A stretch of DNA of 64,000 nt, from assembly GCA_948474755.1 (NCBI GenBank), contig CAOLHI010000487.1, positions 310,001-374,000 of the forward strand. Reading direction: 5' to 3'. Positions 31,995-43,381 of this stretch are shown here, one piece after another (the stretch's first letter is position 1; the number at the start of each line of letters is the position of its first letter). The notes under the pieces were generated by a model. That model did not search any database and was not told the DNA's origin. It saw only the letters and a program-made list of their open reading frames with translations. This DNA is from Ctenosaura bakeri (Eukaryota; Chordata; Lepidosauria; Squamata; Iguanidae). A program made the position numbers and the translations under genes.

Positions 31995-34634
31995 GACCAA
32001 AAAACAAAAAAGGCTATCAGGAACACCACTTCCTTGAAACTTCTCCCTGCAGGCTGTGATATACTTGGATATTGTAATCAGCAGTAACTTCTGGTTGTGA
32101 TTTTTGGCTGGAAATAGCCTGTTGTGACCTGTCATGGGTGTGAATATTGGCCTTCATGCCCCTCACACATGTCCATCTCCCAATTAAGGACAGAAAAGAA
32201 ATGTGTATTAACCAATTTTAAAATGAATTTACCCACATTGTGGGTTACAGGATATTTATTGAAAGCATGCACATACCTTTCACCTCCCTATCACCAGGAG
32301 TAAACTGATTCTTCCACCCTGCCATTTTTTAGTTATATATAAATGAGTGCCTTTGAAAATGTGTCCAAGCATGTTTCGGTCAGTGGGAAAAATGCATACA
32401 AAATGGCATATATTAATGTATGACATATATTAATATGTCTACTGCAATGTGTGAGAATTTCCATGTGAGAAGAAAACAACAACACCCCACCCAAAGGTCT
32501 CAGAAGTTGATACAGAACAACAAGAAGAAAAAAAATACAGATGGAATTGGGAGAAATATAATGAAGTTGAGAATGAGAGATTTCCACATCTGTATCTGTA
32601 TGAATTCTATTATCAAGGCCCTCCATTCCCTGCTCCAGAACTTCCTCTGGATTCAGCAGTGTGTAGATCTAAATTTGAAACTTGCTAAAAACATCTATTT
32701 CTCATCCATCCATCTGGTCTTTCTCTAAAGATTGGGACACAATTTGGCTGACAACATCTTAAAGTATCATAGTAAATTACATGTACAAAATTACATATTA
32801 ATTTGAAGCAGGAGCAGGCAGAGGCATGGGAGTCTGAACTTCTTTTCCCCACAGCTCTGTCACAAACCCCATACCCCCAAAGTAAGGTCAAATGCCTCCA
32901 TTTTCCTCACAGTCCCTCTCAAAATGGCAATCAGAAGCAATGTGTAACTTCCCATCAGCATTTTGAGAATGACTGTGGATGAAAAGAGAGGTATTTGGAG
33001 GTAGTCTGGGGTGGGTGTGAAGATGGATGGGATTACCAGGTGTTTTCTTGTATTTGGAGGGCTTTCTGTATGGTATGGGGGCAAAAATTGTCCAATAATC
33101 ATGGCCAGATTCTTTAAACTATTGGGAGGGGAGTTGGTGGGCTTTGGGACTGGTGGGGGGCGGGTTAAGGCACCACAAAATTGAGGCTCACTCCACATGC
33201 AGCCTGCAGTCCACAGTATGACCACCCTGTATTTAAGGAACCCATTAACACTGCATTAATTTTTTTTTTAAAAAAAACATTAAAATATTTAAAGTCCAGC
33301 ACCTCCTTTGGGACCCAATTAGTTGCTGAATGTCTGTCTGAATAAAAAGGTCTTTGCTTACTGACTGAAGGAATCAATTGGAGACTGCTTCTCCTGGCCC
33401 AGTTCTTTGCATATTTAACTGGGAATAAGAACTATTTTCTTGTCCTAAAGGGAGGGATATATATTTAACACTGAAAATTGTAAAATGAGCATCTGTAAAG
33501 ATGGCAGGGCCAATGCTATCCTTAGGTCCACAGAGTCAATGGTCTCAGGCAGCAGAGTACAGGGGGTGGCAAAATCACCAGTCTCCTTTGTCTTGCTGCC
33601 CTCACTTACCTAGTAGGGCTTATTGTGTTTTACAAATAAGGAAAGTAAATCCTTGAATGTTTACAGCAGCTTTTTACCCACTGCAGGAGAAATATTTCTC
33701 CACAGTATTTTCCCCATCTTCAACTATTCCAAAGTGTTGTGGTGAGATTATTTTGCAGAGAAAAACCAATACATGGTTTTTTACACAGCCCTCTTCATGT
33801 TCTGTGCAGAAAATGTGTGTGTGTGAGTGTGTGTGTCAGAAAAAAATTCAAGTGTTTTTCTCTGCAGAATCCTTTGCAATCCTCTGGGATGTTCAAATAC
33901 CAGGGGAAAACTGCAAAATTCTTGCTGGTCTACTATTTTTCCTGATAGGGTTTCCTGACTGTTGGAAACGTGCTTTTTGACCTGGGAAAAATAATCATGA
34001 ATATTCTTTCCACCTCTCTTACAGAACCACAAGTCAAGTTTTCCACCAAATGGGAGGAGGAATGGAAGATGGGATTATCAGTGGTTTCTTACAGACCATC
34101 AAAAGAGGAGGTGGAGGCAGAATGTTGAGCTTGATTAGTTTTTGAGTGCCACTCCCCCATTCCCCTCCCACAGAACCCTTGCTTCCAAGAGGCATTAAAT
34201 AAATATTTGTTTGCTCCTCACCAGGTATCTCCTCTTTTGGTGGGATGCAGGAGATGCTATAGCTGCCACTGTTGCCATGTTCTTCATTCTCCCCTTCTGT
34301 TCCTTTCCATGGTGAGAGGGAGCTGAGGTGATGGGAGTGAGCTGAGGCCACTGCTGGCCATCTCTTCCCCGCTTTAGAGCGTATGCGTGTGCCCTCTCCT
34401 CTCCCCAATGATGGCTTCACTGAGTGCAAACTCCTTTGCACTTTCAACAGTTTACAGTAACTGAAGCAAGCTGAGGAAACTGAGAGGAAGAGAGAAACAG
34501 GATTTTCCTTCCAAATCACAACAGCTGGATGGTATGATGTGTGCACATATGACACTGCCTGGTTGGATGGCTATGTTGTCATGCATGTCAACAATAGGGT
34601 CGACGGAGTGAAAACTGGAGATGTTTCCTATCCA
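31704..34634. other. Anonymous sequence with (TG)n tracts
   Basis: GT/TG microsatellites at 31962-31991 and about 33811-33837. Around 34405-34500 the minus strand weakly resembles R3 (TGCACTTTCAACAGTTTACAG and AGAGAGAAAC). The 173-codon minus frame 34034-34555 has no recognisable domain and is not called. Confidence 0.45.
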
Positions 34635-34639
34635 TTTAA

Positions 34640-34733
34640 TTGCTGTGTAAAAAAGGGAATTTTAGCAAATGATGCTTGTTGCTTGGCTGTGCGACAAGCA
34701 ACAGCTTCTGAAATTCCCTCTTTTACACAGCCA
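34640..34733. mobile_element. 94-bp hairpin element flanked by TTAA
   Basis: Left TTGCTGTGTAAAAAAGGGAA mirrors right TTCCCTCTTTTACACAGCCA, and the inner GCTTGTTGCTTG mirrors CAAGCAACAGC. The loop is about 7 bp. TTAA flanks both sides (34636-34639 and 34734-34737), the target of piggyBac and Kolobok transposases. Too short to encode anything. Confidence 0.7.
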
Positions 34734-34739
34734 TTAAAG

Positions 34740-35580
34740 AGACAGGAATTGTGGGCAGTTTTCAATCTGGCAACCCTAGGCAGATGTAGGGGGAGTGACA
34801 CCTCCCATCATGCACTGTGAGGGCAGAGTGCTTTGTTTTCCCCCCGCAGGTGGCAGGAGAACTTGGGCTGCCCCTGTGAGCTGCCTGCCTGAAAGGACTA
34901 AGGATGCTGCTGTAACTCCACTGTTCTGATGGTTTCATTGGCAAAATATATGAATTGGCAGATATCTTTAATTGGCATAAAATAGAAATCATATACAATG
35001 ACTGGAAAGGGCCACGTGAAAGAGATTCTGGCTGGAGGGAGGTTAGAGATGATCCCAGCATGACCCTAAATCATAGGTTTACCAGGAAAATCTGACTTAA
35101 TGGCTCTCTTGATAAGAAACGAGCCATCTCTGAGAAGAGCAAAACCCCCTGTGGTTTGCATATCCTACAGAAGCTAAAGTCATAATACCTTCATCTGGCA
35201 CCTATGTGTCACAAGTTCCGAAAACAAAAAATCTTGCTTGTTGGCAGCTGTGGTTCAGGAAAACAGAAGGATTTCAGACAAATCCATATTTACATCATCC
35301 TCTCACCTATGACTCCCTCCTGATCTCTGATCACACTGCCATCAAAGCCTTTGTCATATACATGCTAAACTCATCAACATGTTTCCTTCACACATTAGAA
35401 CCATTAATCCATCCTGTCACTTTTTGTCCATTCTGGAAATCCTTTGTTGTCTAAGTAGCTGGTCATGCCTCCAGGGCACATTTAGGGTATAAAGGGACCC
35501 TGATTTTGGGTCTTCCACACAGCACTTCAATTTCAGGGGTCTTCCTTGTCACTCTGCCTTTTTGACTCTGAACATCAGTC
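34740..35580. other. Anonymous sequence
   Basis: No element or gene recognised. Confidence 0.45.
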
Positions 35581-35583
35581 AAA

Positions 35584-36018
35584 GGTCCTTTCTGCACGCA
35601 GCGACGGAAACGCTCCCTGCCGCTACTCACCGGCTTTTTGGTGGGTCCGGGTGAGTCCGTCAGGACAAGGAACAGTGCGAGCTCATCGCTCCGCACTGCT
35701 CCAGTGTCCAAAATGGTGGCTTCTGGTTGGGAGAGGCTCTCCACCAACCGGAGAAGCTCGCCAGCTGAAAGCCCGCCCCCAGCAAATCTGCACCGGAGCG
35801 CAGGGACGGAATGACACGGGGTCGTGCGCTCTGTGCTTTTGAAAAACCTCTTAAAAGAGGTTTTTAAAAAGCGCGCTGTGCAACCAGTTCCAGTTGCTCT
35901 GGAGCGGACTGAAGTGCGGAACTATGAAAAGTAGTCTGGCCCAGTCCACTCCACGGTGCAGAAGACCTCCATCAGAGGTCGCTCTGCGCCGTTTTAATAG
36001 GCCCGTGTGGAAAGGGCC
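35584..36018. mobile_element. M2 GC-rich DNA transposon, second copy
   Basis: Starts GGTCCTTTCTGCACGC, ends GTGTGGAAAGGGCC, and shares its internal GC-rich blocks with the copy at 15322-15820, in the same orientation. Flanks AAA and TAA differ at one base, a possible decayed TAA duplication. A perfect hairpin AAAAACCTCTT/AAGAGGTTTTT lies at 35839-35868. Confidence 0.8.
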
Positions 36019-36514
36019 TAAGTCACATCACTGCTTCTCTGCTTCCCTCTGGATGGTAAATATAACTCATGTCCCTTTCTATTCCTCTAATCTTCCTCCT
36101 TTTCTTTCAAGTTAGCCTTATGTGATTGCTTGTCTGTGTGATTATGCGTGTGTGTGTGTGCATGTATATTTTCCCCCAATGAAACACATTAAAATTGCAC
36201 TATAAGTTTTCTGACTGGTCTCTTTTTAAGTGACCTGGTAAACAAAGATGAAAAGGTCCTGAAGTTACCCCTCTTCTTGCAATATTTTAAATTTGAGTTA
36301 ATTAATTCCCCATGTTTACATTTTAATTGCGGGTTCCGATATAGGACCTCATGGGATCCCATGGTTTTAGGCTAACACTGCAAGGACTATTATCAACTCC
36401 TGTGGGCCCTGATAGGTCCCAATAGGTCCATATGGTGACACTATACCAGCGTGCTGTTGCCTCCATCACTGGTTGTTCTCAGGCTAATATTTTAAGTCTG
36501 CACTGAGCTAAAGG
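36019..36514. other. Anonymous sequence
   Basis: Short TG run at about 36148-36160; nothing else recognised. Confidence 0.45.
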
Positions 36515-36701
36515 GAGAGCTAACATAGTATGGTTGTTTGAGTGTTGGGCTAGCATTCTAGAGACCAGACTTCATGGAAACCCACTGGGGGACCTTGGGC
36601 AAGTCACACACTCTAAAACTCAGAGGAAGGCAATCCCCCCCCCACAAAAACAGCACATCCTACCTTACAGTTGTCATAAGTCAGAAACAAATCGAAGTCA
36701 T

Positions 36702-36744
<43 letters not shown>

Positions 36745-36745
36745 C
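36515..36745 (+). mobile_element. tRNA-derived SINE with (CAA)n tail, internally deleted
   Basis: GTATGGTTGTTTGAGTGTTGG head, GAAACCCACTGGGGGACC, GGGCAAGTCACACACTC, then AGAGGAAGGCAATCCCC. The usual AAACCC...AAGAAAACCC segment is missing. GTCATAAGTCAGAAAC follows, with about 14 CAA units at 36702-36745. The polyThr/polyGln/polyLeu open frames across it are repeat artefacts. Confidence 0.88.
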
Positions 36746-38865
36746 TGAGCTACAGGTCCCTGGATTTCATTTTCAAGGTCCAGCCTTAGCTGTTTCACTG
36801 CACATAAAGGAACTTATTATACTTTCAAATGCCCATGGTTGGAGGAAGGGTTTCTAATTAAGTTGCCACTCCATATAGTAGCTGACATCTGATATTATGG
36901 TTTAATTGCTTCTATCATGGTTCTTGAGGTTTCTCACTATGGCAAAATTTCAGAGAAGTCAGATGAAGTCAATAAAGACTAAACATCTATTAGACTAATT
37001 TGTTAACTTAAGTGATTTATCAATATCTGCTTAAATGAGAGTGAGCAGTATTATTTTAGTATCCTGAGCACATAAAAAAGCCAGATGCTGAATTGTTTTA
37101 TTAACTTTCCACAAAGAAAGGAATCACTTTCTTTGCAGGTGAAAATGTGGCATCTTTGTAGGACCAAATGTCACATCAAATCAAGCATCACGTTATCTTT
37201 ACTGGAAGGCTGCCGACCTCAGCAGTATTTAACAACTTACATTGAAATGTAGCTGAAAATGATTTAATGTGGCCTCCCCCCGCCTCCGGCTTTAAGTCTT
37301 GAACAAAGTGACAGTGGAGCCCATGAGACTGCGGTGCTTTGGGAGATCTGGAGTTTATGAGTCATTGTGGGGATGGGAAATCATATCATGCTAAATGAGA
37401 AAAGACTGTAATGGGTGAAATGTCTCCGGTACAGGTGATGTCCAGAGTTGTGAGGCAAGACAGACACAGAAAACACCAGTTTCTCATAGAAGTATGGAAA
37501 TGACAGGTTCTTGACAGATGTGTAAGCAGTAAGAGGAAAAACATAAGTCTTGAAAAGAAAGCTCATTTGTTTTCCCTAGCTTCCTCTTTTCTTGCTTTTT
37601 TTTTTTTTAACAAACTTGCTATCATTTAATGTCTTAGCTCAGCAATAAATGAAACAGTTGGCACAATTCAGCCATACTTAAAGGACTTCTAAGTTACTTT
37701 GATTTCAGGAAACATTACCAAATTTCTCAAGTCTTTTAACTTGACAAAAATATGACTATGAAGTTCTTTACTCTGCCTGGTTGGGATTGGGTCCTTTTTG
37801 AGTCCTGATGCTGCTAGCCAGTGTGAATTAGGTACAAAAGGCCTACCAGTGGCTGTGTCAAATTTTATGCAGATGCATTCTGAAACAGAGGCCCTGATTC
37901 ACTCTGAATGCAAACTGCATGAAAGATCTGGAATGTTTTCAAATGGTTCAAAAAGAAACATCATAGCATCTTTTGCAGGACTGGCCCTACCATTTGGCAG
38001 ATTGAAATAGCTGCCTCAGGCAGCACAGTAGTGGTGCCAAATAAGCAGAGCAAATAATTAGTTACTTAATTAGCAGTTCATTGCATCTTTAGTGACAGAT
38101 CTGGGAAGAAAAGCTTGTGGGAATTGCTATGTTGTATATCAAAATAATTTGCCTGGTTTTGGGTAGTGTACACCTTGATATGTGTGGACAAGAAGTGGCA
38201 TTTTGATGCCTTAGGCAGCAATAAGTCTTAGGCAGGTTTTCCCATCATATCCTGGGTTGTCATACCAAGTGATTTCTAGCCCAGAAGCTACACTGCATAT
38301 CTAGTACTCTTAGCTAACTCCACTCCATTCATTCTCTTTTCCTGGGAAACTTTTTTATATTTCTATATCGGGCACGTTTCAAGTTTCATTTCAGTCTATG
38401 TTAGTCCTATATGTGTTCATTCATAAGCCCATTTTGTCAAACACATTATTTTTTTTAATAAACATAAAAATTTGTAAATATGTACTTGTATACATTTTTG
38501 AATGTATTATTTCATAAATCTTTTCCAAATTATTTTTTTCCTCAAGCTCTGCATGTCTCTTTATATTTTATTAGAACTACATTACAAATATGAAGAAAAG
38601 TGAATTTCAGAGGATAACTGCTTTCTGATCTGGTTCTGGAATGGATCAATCATTTGCACTGAAATGGCAATGCTGTTACAAGAACACACACAAAAGAGGA
38701 GAATTTCTAATTTGTGGAATCTTAGTGGTTGACTGGCTTGCAATGGTCTATCCCATCTGGTAAGAATTCAAGCATTAAAAAGGTATGTTGAATGTCTGAG
38801 GAGGGGAAGTGTGATAGTACTGCCCCCATCTCTCTTCTGTCACATGGGGGTAACAGTGATTTTCC
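36746..38865. other. Mostly unique sequence; 37000-37380 a regulatory candidate
   Basis: No recognised mobile element for 2.1 kb. Between 37000 and 37380 the sequence has enhancer-like words (GTGATTTATCAATATCTGC, a TCF/Sox-like GAACAAAG at about 37301), no simple repeat and no frame. An A/T run occurs at 37600-37612. Function is inference. Confidence 0.3.
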
Positions 38866-38869
38866 AGGG

Positions 38870-39849
38870 TTCCAAAACACATGGAGAGCTCTCCATTTCA
38901 GGACCATTGTCTTCCATATATACCACAGGGTTCTGTCTGGGGCATAGAGATGTTCAACATCTTTATCAGTGACTTGGATGATAGAATAGAGGGCAAGCTC
39001 ATCAAATTTGCAGATGACACCAAATTAGGAGGGGTATACCATATCCCAGGGGATAGGATCAGAATTCAAAATGACCGTAACAGATTATAGAGCTGGGACA
39101 AAACTAACAAAATGAATTTCAACAGAGAGAAATGTAAGGTATTGTACTTAGGCAGAAAAAATGAAATGCACAGATATAGGACACGTGACACCTGGCTTGA
39201 CTACACTGCATGTGAAAGGGAACTAGGAGCCTTATTAATAGACCAAAGCTAAACATGAGTCAACAGTGTGATGTGGTAGCTAAAAAGGCAATTCTAGGCT
39301 ATATCTATAGGAGCATAGTGACCAGGTCAAGGGAAGTAATAGTCCTACTCTGTTCTGCTTTGGTCAGATCTCACCAGGAATACTGTGTCCAGTTCTGGGG
39401 ACACCACAATTCAACAAGGATATTGACAAGTTGAAATGTGTCCAGAAGAGAGTGACCAAAATGGTAAAAAGGCCTGAGGACTGGCTTAGTGAAGCTGGGT
39501 ATATTTAGCCTGGAGAAGAGAAGGCTAAGAGTTGACATGATAGCCATGTTTAAATATCTGAAAGGATGTCATACAGAAGATGGGGCAAGCTGGTTTTCTG
39601 TTGCTTCAGAGATTAGGACCTGGAGCAATGGCTTCAAAATACAGAAAAAAAAATTCCATTTAAACCTTAAAAAGAACTTCCTTACAGCAATGGAATACAC
39701 TCCCTTGGAGTGTGGTGGAGTTTCCTTCTTTGGAGGTTTTTTAACAGAGGCTGAATGTCCATCTGTCTGGAGTGCTTTGATTGTGTATTTCTGCCTGGTA
39801 GGGGTTTGGACATGATGGCTTTTGTGGTCTCTTCCAACTCTATGATTCT
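38870..39849 (+). mobile_element. CR1 LINE 3' fragment
   Basis: One frame (38881-39090) still reads PQGSVWGIEMFNIFISDLDD and KFADDTKLGGVYH, with the catalytic FADD box of reverse transcriptase. Later pieces include FSLEKRRLRVDMIAMFKYLKGCH. It ends with the CR1 tail CCAACTCTATGATTCT. Stops and frameshifts break it, and it is 5'-truncated. Confidence 0.92.
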
Positions 39850-40011
39850 AAAACAATGGAAACTGTGATGAATGGGGGAAGAGCTAGTGTGCTACTCCTT
39901 GTACTTTGATAAAACACACTTCCAAGCATTTGAATAGGCATTTGACTAATAGTGATCCCTTTGATCTTAATAGCTTCCTTTATCAAAAGTACTCCAAACT
40001 CCATTTTGGAG

Positions 40012-40836
40012 TGTGGAGACTGGGGAAAATAAGGAGGCTCAAAAGCTCAAATGTTCCACTCAAAGCTGACTTCTGCCTTGAATAGGAGCCAGGGATTTCC
40101 CCCAAAATCTCTTAATTATGTGCTGCCACCACCCACTGATTAAACCCAATGAACAGCAACACAGTGGAACATTGCCTAGGATTAATAATCTCTATGCTTA
40201 AAGTCCTTTCCCTTCCCCCACCTCTCTCTTTCTGGGTGAGAGGAATCCTATATATGTATGTTGCTGTGGGACACATGGGAATGGAGAGGAAACACAGGTT
40301 TTACAGAAAGTATTTATTTTAAGGCATGCAAGGTAAACAAGAAAATAATACTCATGAAAAGGCTCCTTCCCTTTCAGGAACACTTAGTAGTTGCAAGTAG
40401 TTATAAGAATGGATAGATTCTCAAGATCAGCCAAACTTCCCAAAATAACAAAAGGCCTAATGCAACTAACTAAATCCATTCTAATTTACTCACAGCATTT
40501 GGCCATTTTCTGAGATGCTATGCAGGGGAGAGCCAGGAGACAGCCTATGCCTGTCTCTACCAGCATCCATGCCCCTTGTTGATGTTTTTGGATGTCTCCT
40601 TTGTTATCTCCCTGTACCTTGTGGTCTCCCAAGGGTTTTATAACTTCTCCACCACAGCATCTTGAAGATTCTCACCTTCCTCCCCCTGATTGGGCAACTA
40701 TCTCTCATGACCTATGACGCTAACCCTAATAAAATGTAATCTAACCCCGAGAGTTCATTAACCCTTTATATGCCTGAAGGGAAAACTATCCTCCTTCAGC
40801 ACTGAAGTCTGGAAAATGGGAAACCCCATTATCACA
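40012..40836 (-). mobile_element. Solo LTR, family LTR-2, 5-bp duplication TGGAG
   Basis: TGTGGAGACTGG at the left and CCCATTATCACA at the right, flanked by TGGAG at 40007-40011 and 40837-40841. On the minus strand, a TATAAAA box (plus-strand 40636-40642) is followed by AATAAA (40313-40318). It aligns by eye with 23844-24611 throughout. No internal element is present. Confidence 0.9.
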
Positions 40837-40841
40837 TGGAG

Positions 40842-42205
40842 GAGCCAGAATAACTTCCAAAGGAACTGGAGGCATTGTTACCCTACCATTTGTGCCTCAC
40901 CCTGCTCTAATTGACTCTTTCTAAGCATTTGGCATATTCTCTGATTGGGACAGTATTACTTCAGTCTTGCCACCAGGGAAGGGATGGTGGATTCCTTCTG
41001 GCCAATCTGAAAGAGCTTCTGTTTTGAGGAAAAGACACACTGGCAGGGGCTGGGTAGCGAGAGGGTCAGGAGCGGTAAGTCACTATCTGTGCTCTTTTTC
41101 TTCTTCGGAGGAGAGAACTGTATGCTCCATGTTGCTGGTCTCAAACACCTTCCACTAAGTGTTGTGGAAGATGCTGCCCCATCAGTGGGTGCCAGTGCAG
41201 TTGGCTTTCGTAGGTGGAATTAGGTATGTGGATGTTACTTCCAAGCAGAAAAATGATTGTATTAGTGTTTTTTTTTAAATGGGCAGAGAAAAGGGTACAA
41301 GAAAGGAGGATGATTTTTTTTTTTAAAAAATTCTGCTTAACCCTCTGATCTCTCATTTATTTCCTCACTGTATTGTGAGTAAATGTACTGTGTGTGAAAG
41401 GGAAGGTTATTTAAAAATATTAAAGCTGTGGAAATTCTCAAAGCAGTACAGCAAATATTGGGAACACAAAATGTGCTTCCCAGTTCAAGAACAAAGCAGA
41501 TAGCAATGTTCACCACGTTGTTTTTAAAATGATATGTCAACACAGTGAAAGGGAACCTCTTGCAAAAAGCCCCAGAGCTGTCAGTTTGGATAGCAGATGT
41601 TTGCTCAGTCATGCTCTCCCCCACCTTTTTAAAAGGCTGATCACTCATGGTTATAGTGAGATAATCCAGTGATTTCAAAACTGCTTCAGAGACGGTCCCT
41701 TGGTAATTAGGCTGTCTTTCAAAGGAAGAGGTTAAGCTGTCTTTGGGCTTGGCACATGATATTTATAGTTTTGTAAAATGCGATTTATTATGGTAAAATG
41801 GTTAGATTAGAAGGCTTTTATTCTGTACTACCCAAATGTCAATCATCAGCTGCTGAAGGAAGACAAGAGAGGCTCACAAACACACGGCCCCTCCTGGTCA
41901 TGTTAGTGGAAGTCAATCTATCCAGCTTTGCAAGTGGTTTTGCTTGGAAAAGTTACAATTTTGGGACTGCAACTGCCCACATTTCTGTAACCAGTAAGGC
42001 TTCTCCAGTGGCCCTGCTGGCTGGGGGACTCTGGAAACTATAGATCCAAAAATAATGCTCCTGAATTCTGGACTATTTGTCCTGCCTCATTGGGGTCTCC
42101 AGGTAAAGTGTTTTACTTTAAAGTGATGGGTGCCTTTAGCCTCACATCAAGAAAGCAGCCAAGGGCATGCTCAAGGTCGTAAGAGTAAGGTTAGCATTAA
42201 ATCTC
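40842..42205. other. Unique-looking sequence; 41400-41780 a regulatory candidate
   Basis: No repeat family recognised. 41400-41780 has long AT-rich non-repetitive sequence with words such as GGTAATTAGGCTG and GATATTTATAG. Poly-T/A runs occur near 41262-41330. No frame supported. Confidence 0.3.
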
Positions 42206-42207
42206 AT

Positions 42208-42410
42208 ACATTCATAGAGCTGGATGGATCTTGCGGGGTCATCTAATCCAACTCTACGCTTGAGAGATCTGCAGGAGAGCCAGGGCATCTCCAGCAAAGG
42301 GCTGCCTGGTTTTCAGCAAGGAAGAGTCAGCTACCTCCCCAGGAAAGTTGCTCTTAGTCTTAAGAGTGATGATGTAGTTGGTACATCTTGAGATCCTGAT
42401 GCTCATCATG
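42208..42410 (-). mobile_element. Old CR1-like 3' end
   Basis: TTCATAGAGCTGGATGGATC, TTGCGGGGTCATCTAATCC and AACTCTACGC follow the minus-strand CR1 3' UTR. The match to the ORF-side part is degenerate (CTGCCTGGTTTTCAGCAAGG). Confidence 0.55.
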
Positions 42411-42565
42411 AGCGATATTCCCAGGAGACTCCAAAGATGGAGGTGACTGTCCATATCAACAAACCAGTTAGTTCTGGTGGTTTTCTTTTCTACAAGGATC
42501 TGACCTATAATTTGGCTTTCTAGACTAACCCACCCCAAACACTTTGCACTGCAAAAAAGGTATCC

Positions 42566-43381
42566 TGTGTGTAATAATGGGGTTTCCCATTATCCAGGTT
42601 TCAGTGCTTAAGGGGCATAGTTCTCCCTTCAGGCACATATAAGGGCTAATGAACTGCGAGGGTTAGGTTTCATAAGGATTAGCATCATAGGTCACAAGAG
42701 ATAGTTTCCTGATTAGGGGGAGAAAGGTGAGAATCTTTGAGATGCTTAGATGGAGAAGTTAAAAACCCCCTCAAGAGACCACAAGGTGGGGAGGGAGAAA
42801 AAAGGAGACACCCAAAACATCCACAAGCGGGAGGGGGGAGATGCTGGTAGAGACAGGCAAAGGCCGTCTCCTGGCTCCGTGCATACCATCTCAGAAAATG
42901 ACTAACTGCTGTGAGTAGCTTAGAAAGTTATCTAGTTAGCTGCATCAGGGCTTTTCGTTATTTTGGAAGTTTGGCTGATCTGGAGAATCTATCTGTTCTT
43001 GTAACTACTGTAACAATTAAATGTACCTGAAATGGGGGGAGCCTTTAATGAGTATTATTTTCTTGTTTACTTTGCATGCCTTAGAATAAATAATTTTCTG
43101 TAAAACCTGTTTCCTCTCCATTGCCACACATTCCTTGGCAATGCGCGTAGCTAGGATTCCTCTCACCCAGAAGGGGGGATGAGGGAAGAGAAAGGAACTT
43201 TAAGCATAGAGATTGTTAATCCCCAGGAAATGTCCCACTGCATTGCTGCAGAATAGGGTTAAAGCAGTGGGTGGTGGTAGCTTGAAATTAAGAGACTTTG
43301 GAGGAAATCGCTAGTTCCTGTTCAAGGCAGAAGTCATCATTAAGTGGGGGAGAGCTCCTCTCCCACCCCCCAATCTCCACA
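42566..43381 (+). mobile_element. Solo LTR, family LTR-2, plus strand
   Basis: Starts TGTGTGTAATAATGGGG and ends CAATCTCCACA. It is the inverted equivalent of 23844-24611 and 40012-40836. AATAAA is intact at 43085-43090; the TATA position reads TTAAAAACCCC near 42759. No clean target duplication was found (TATCC/TGGTT), so one end may have been altered. Confidence 0.85.

Noticed and set aside
34034..34555. 173-codon minus-strand frame
   Set aside because: No motif; partly overlaps an R3-like remnant.
36534..36857. Frames with poly-Thr, poly-Gln or poly-Leu
   Set aside because: Produced by the (CAA)n SINE tail read in different frames.
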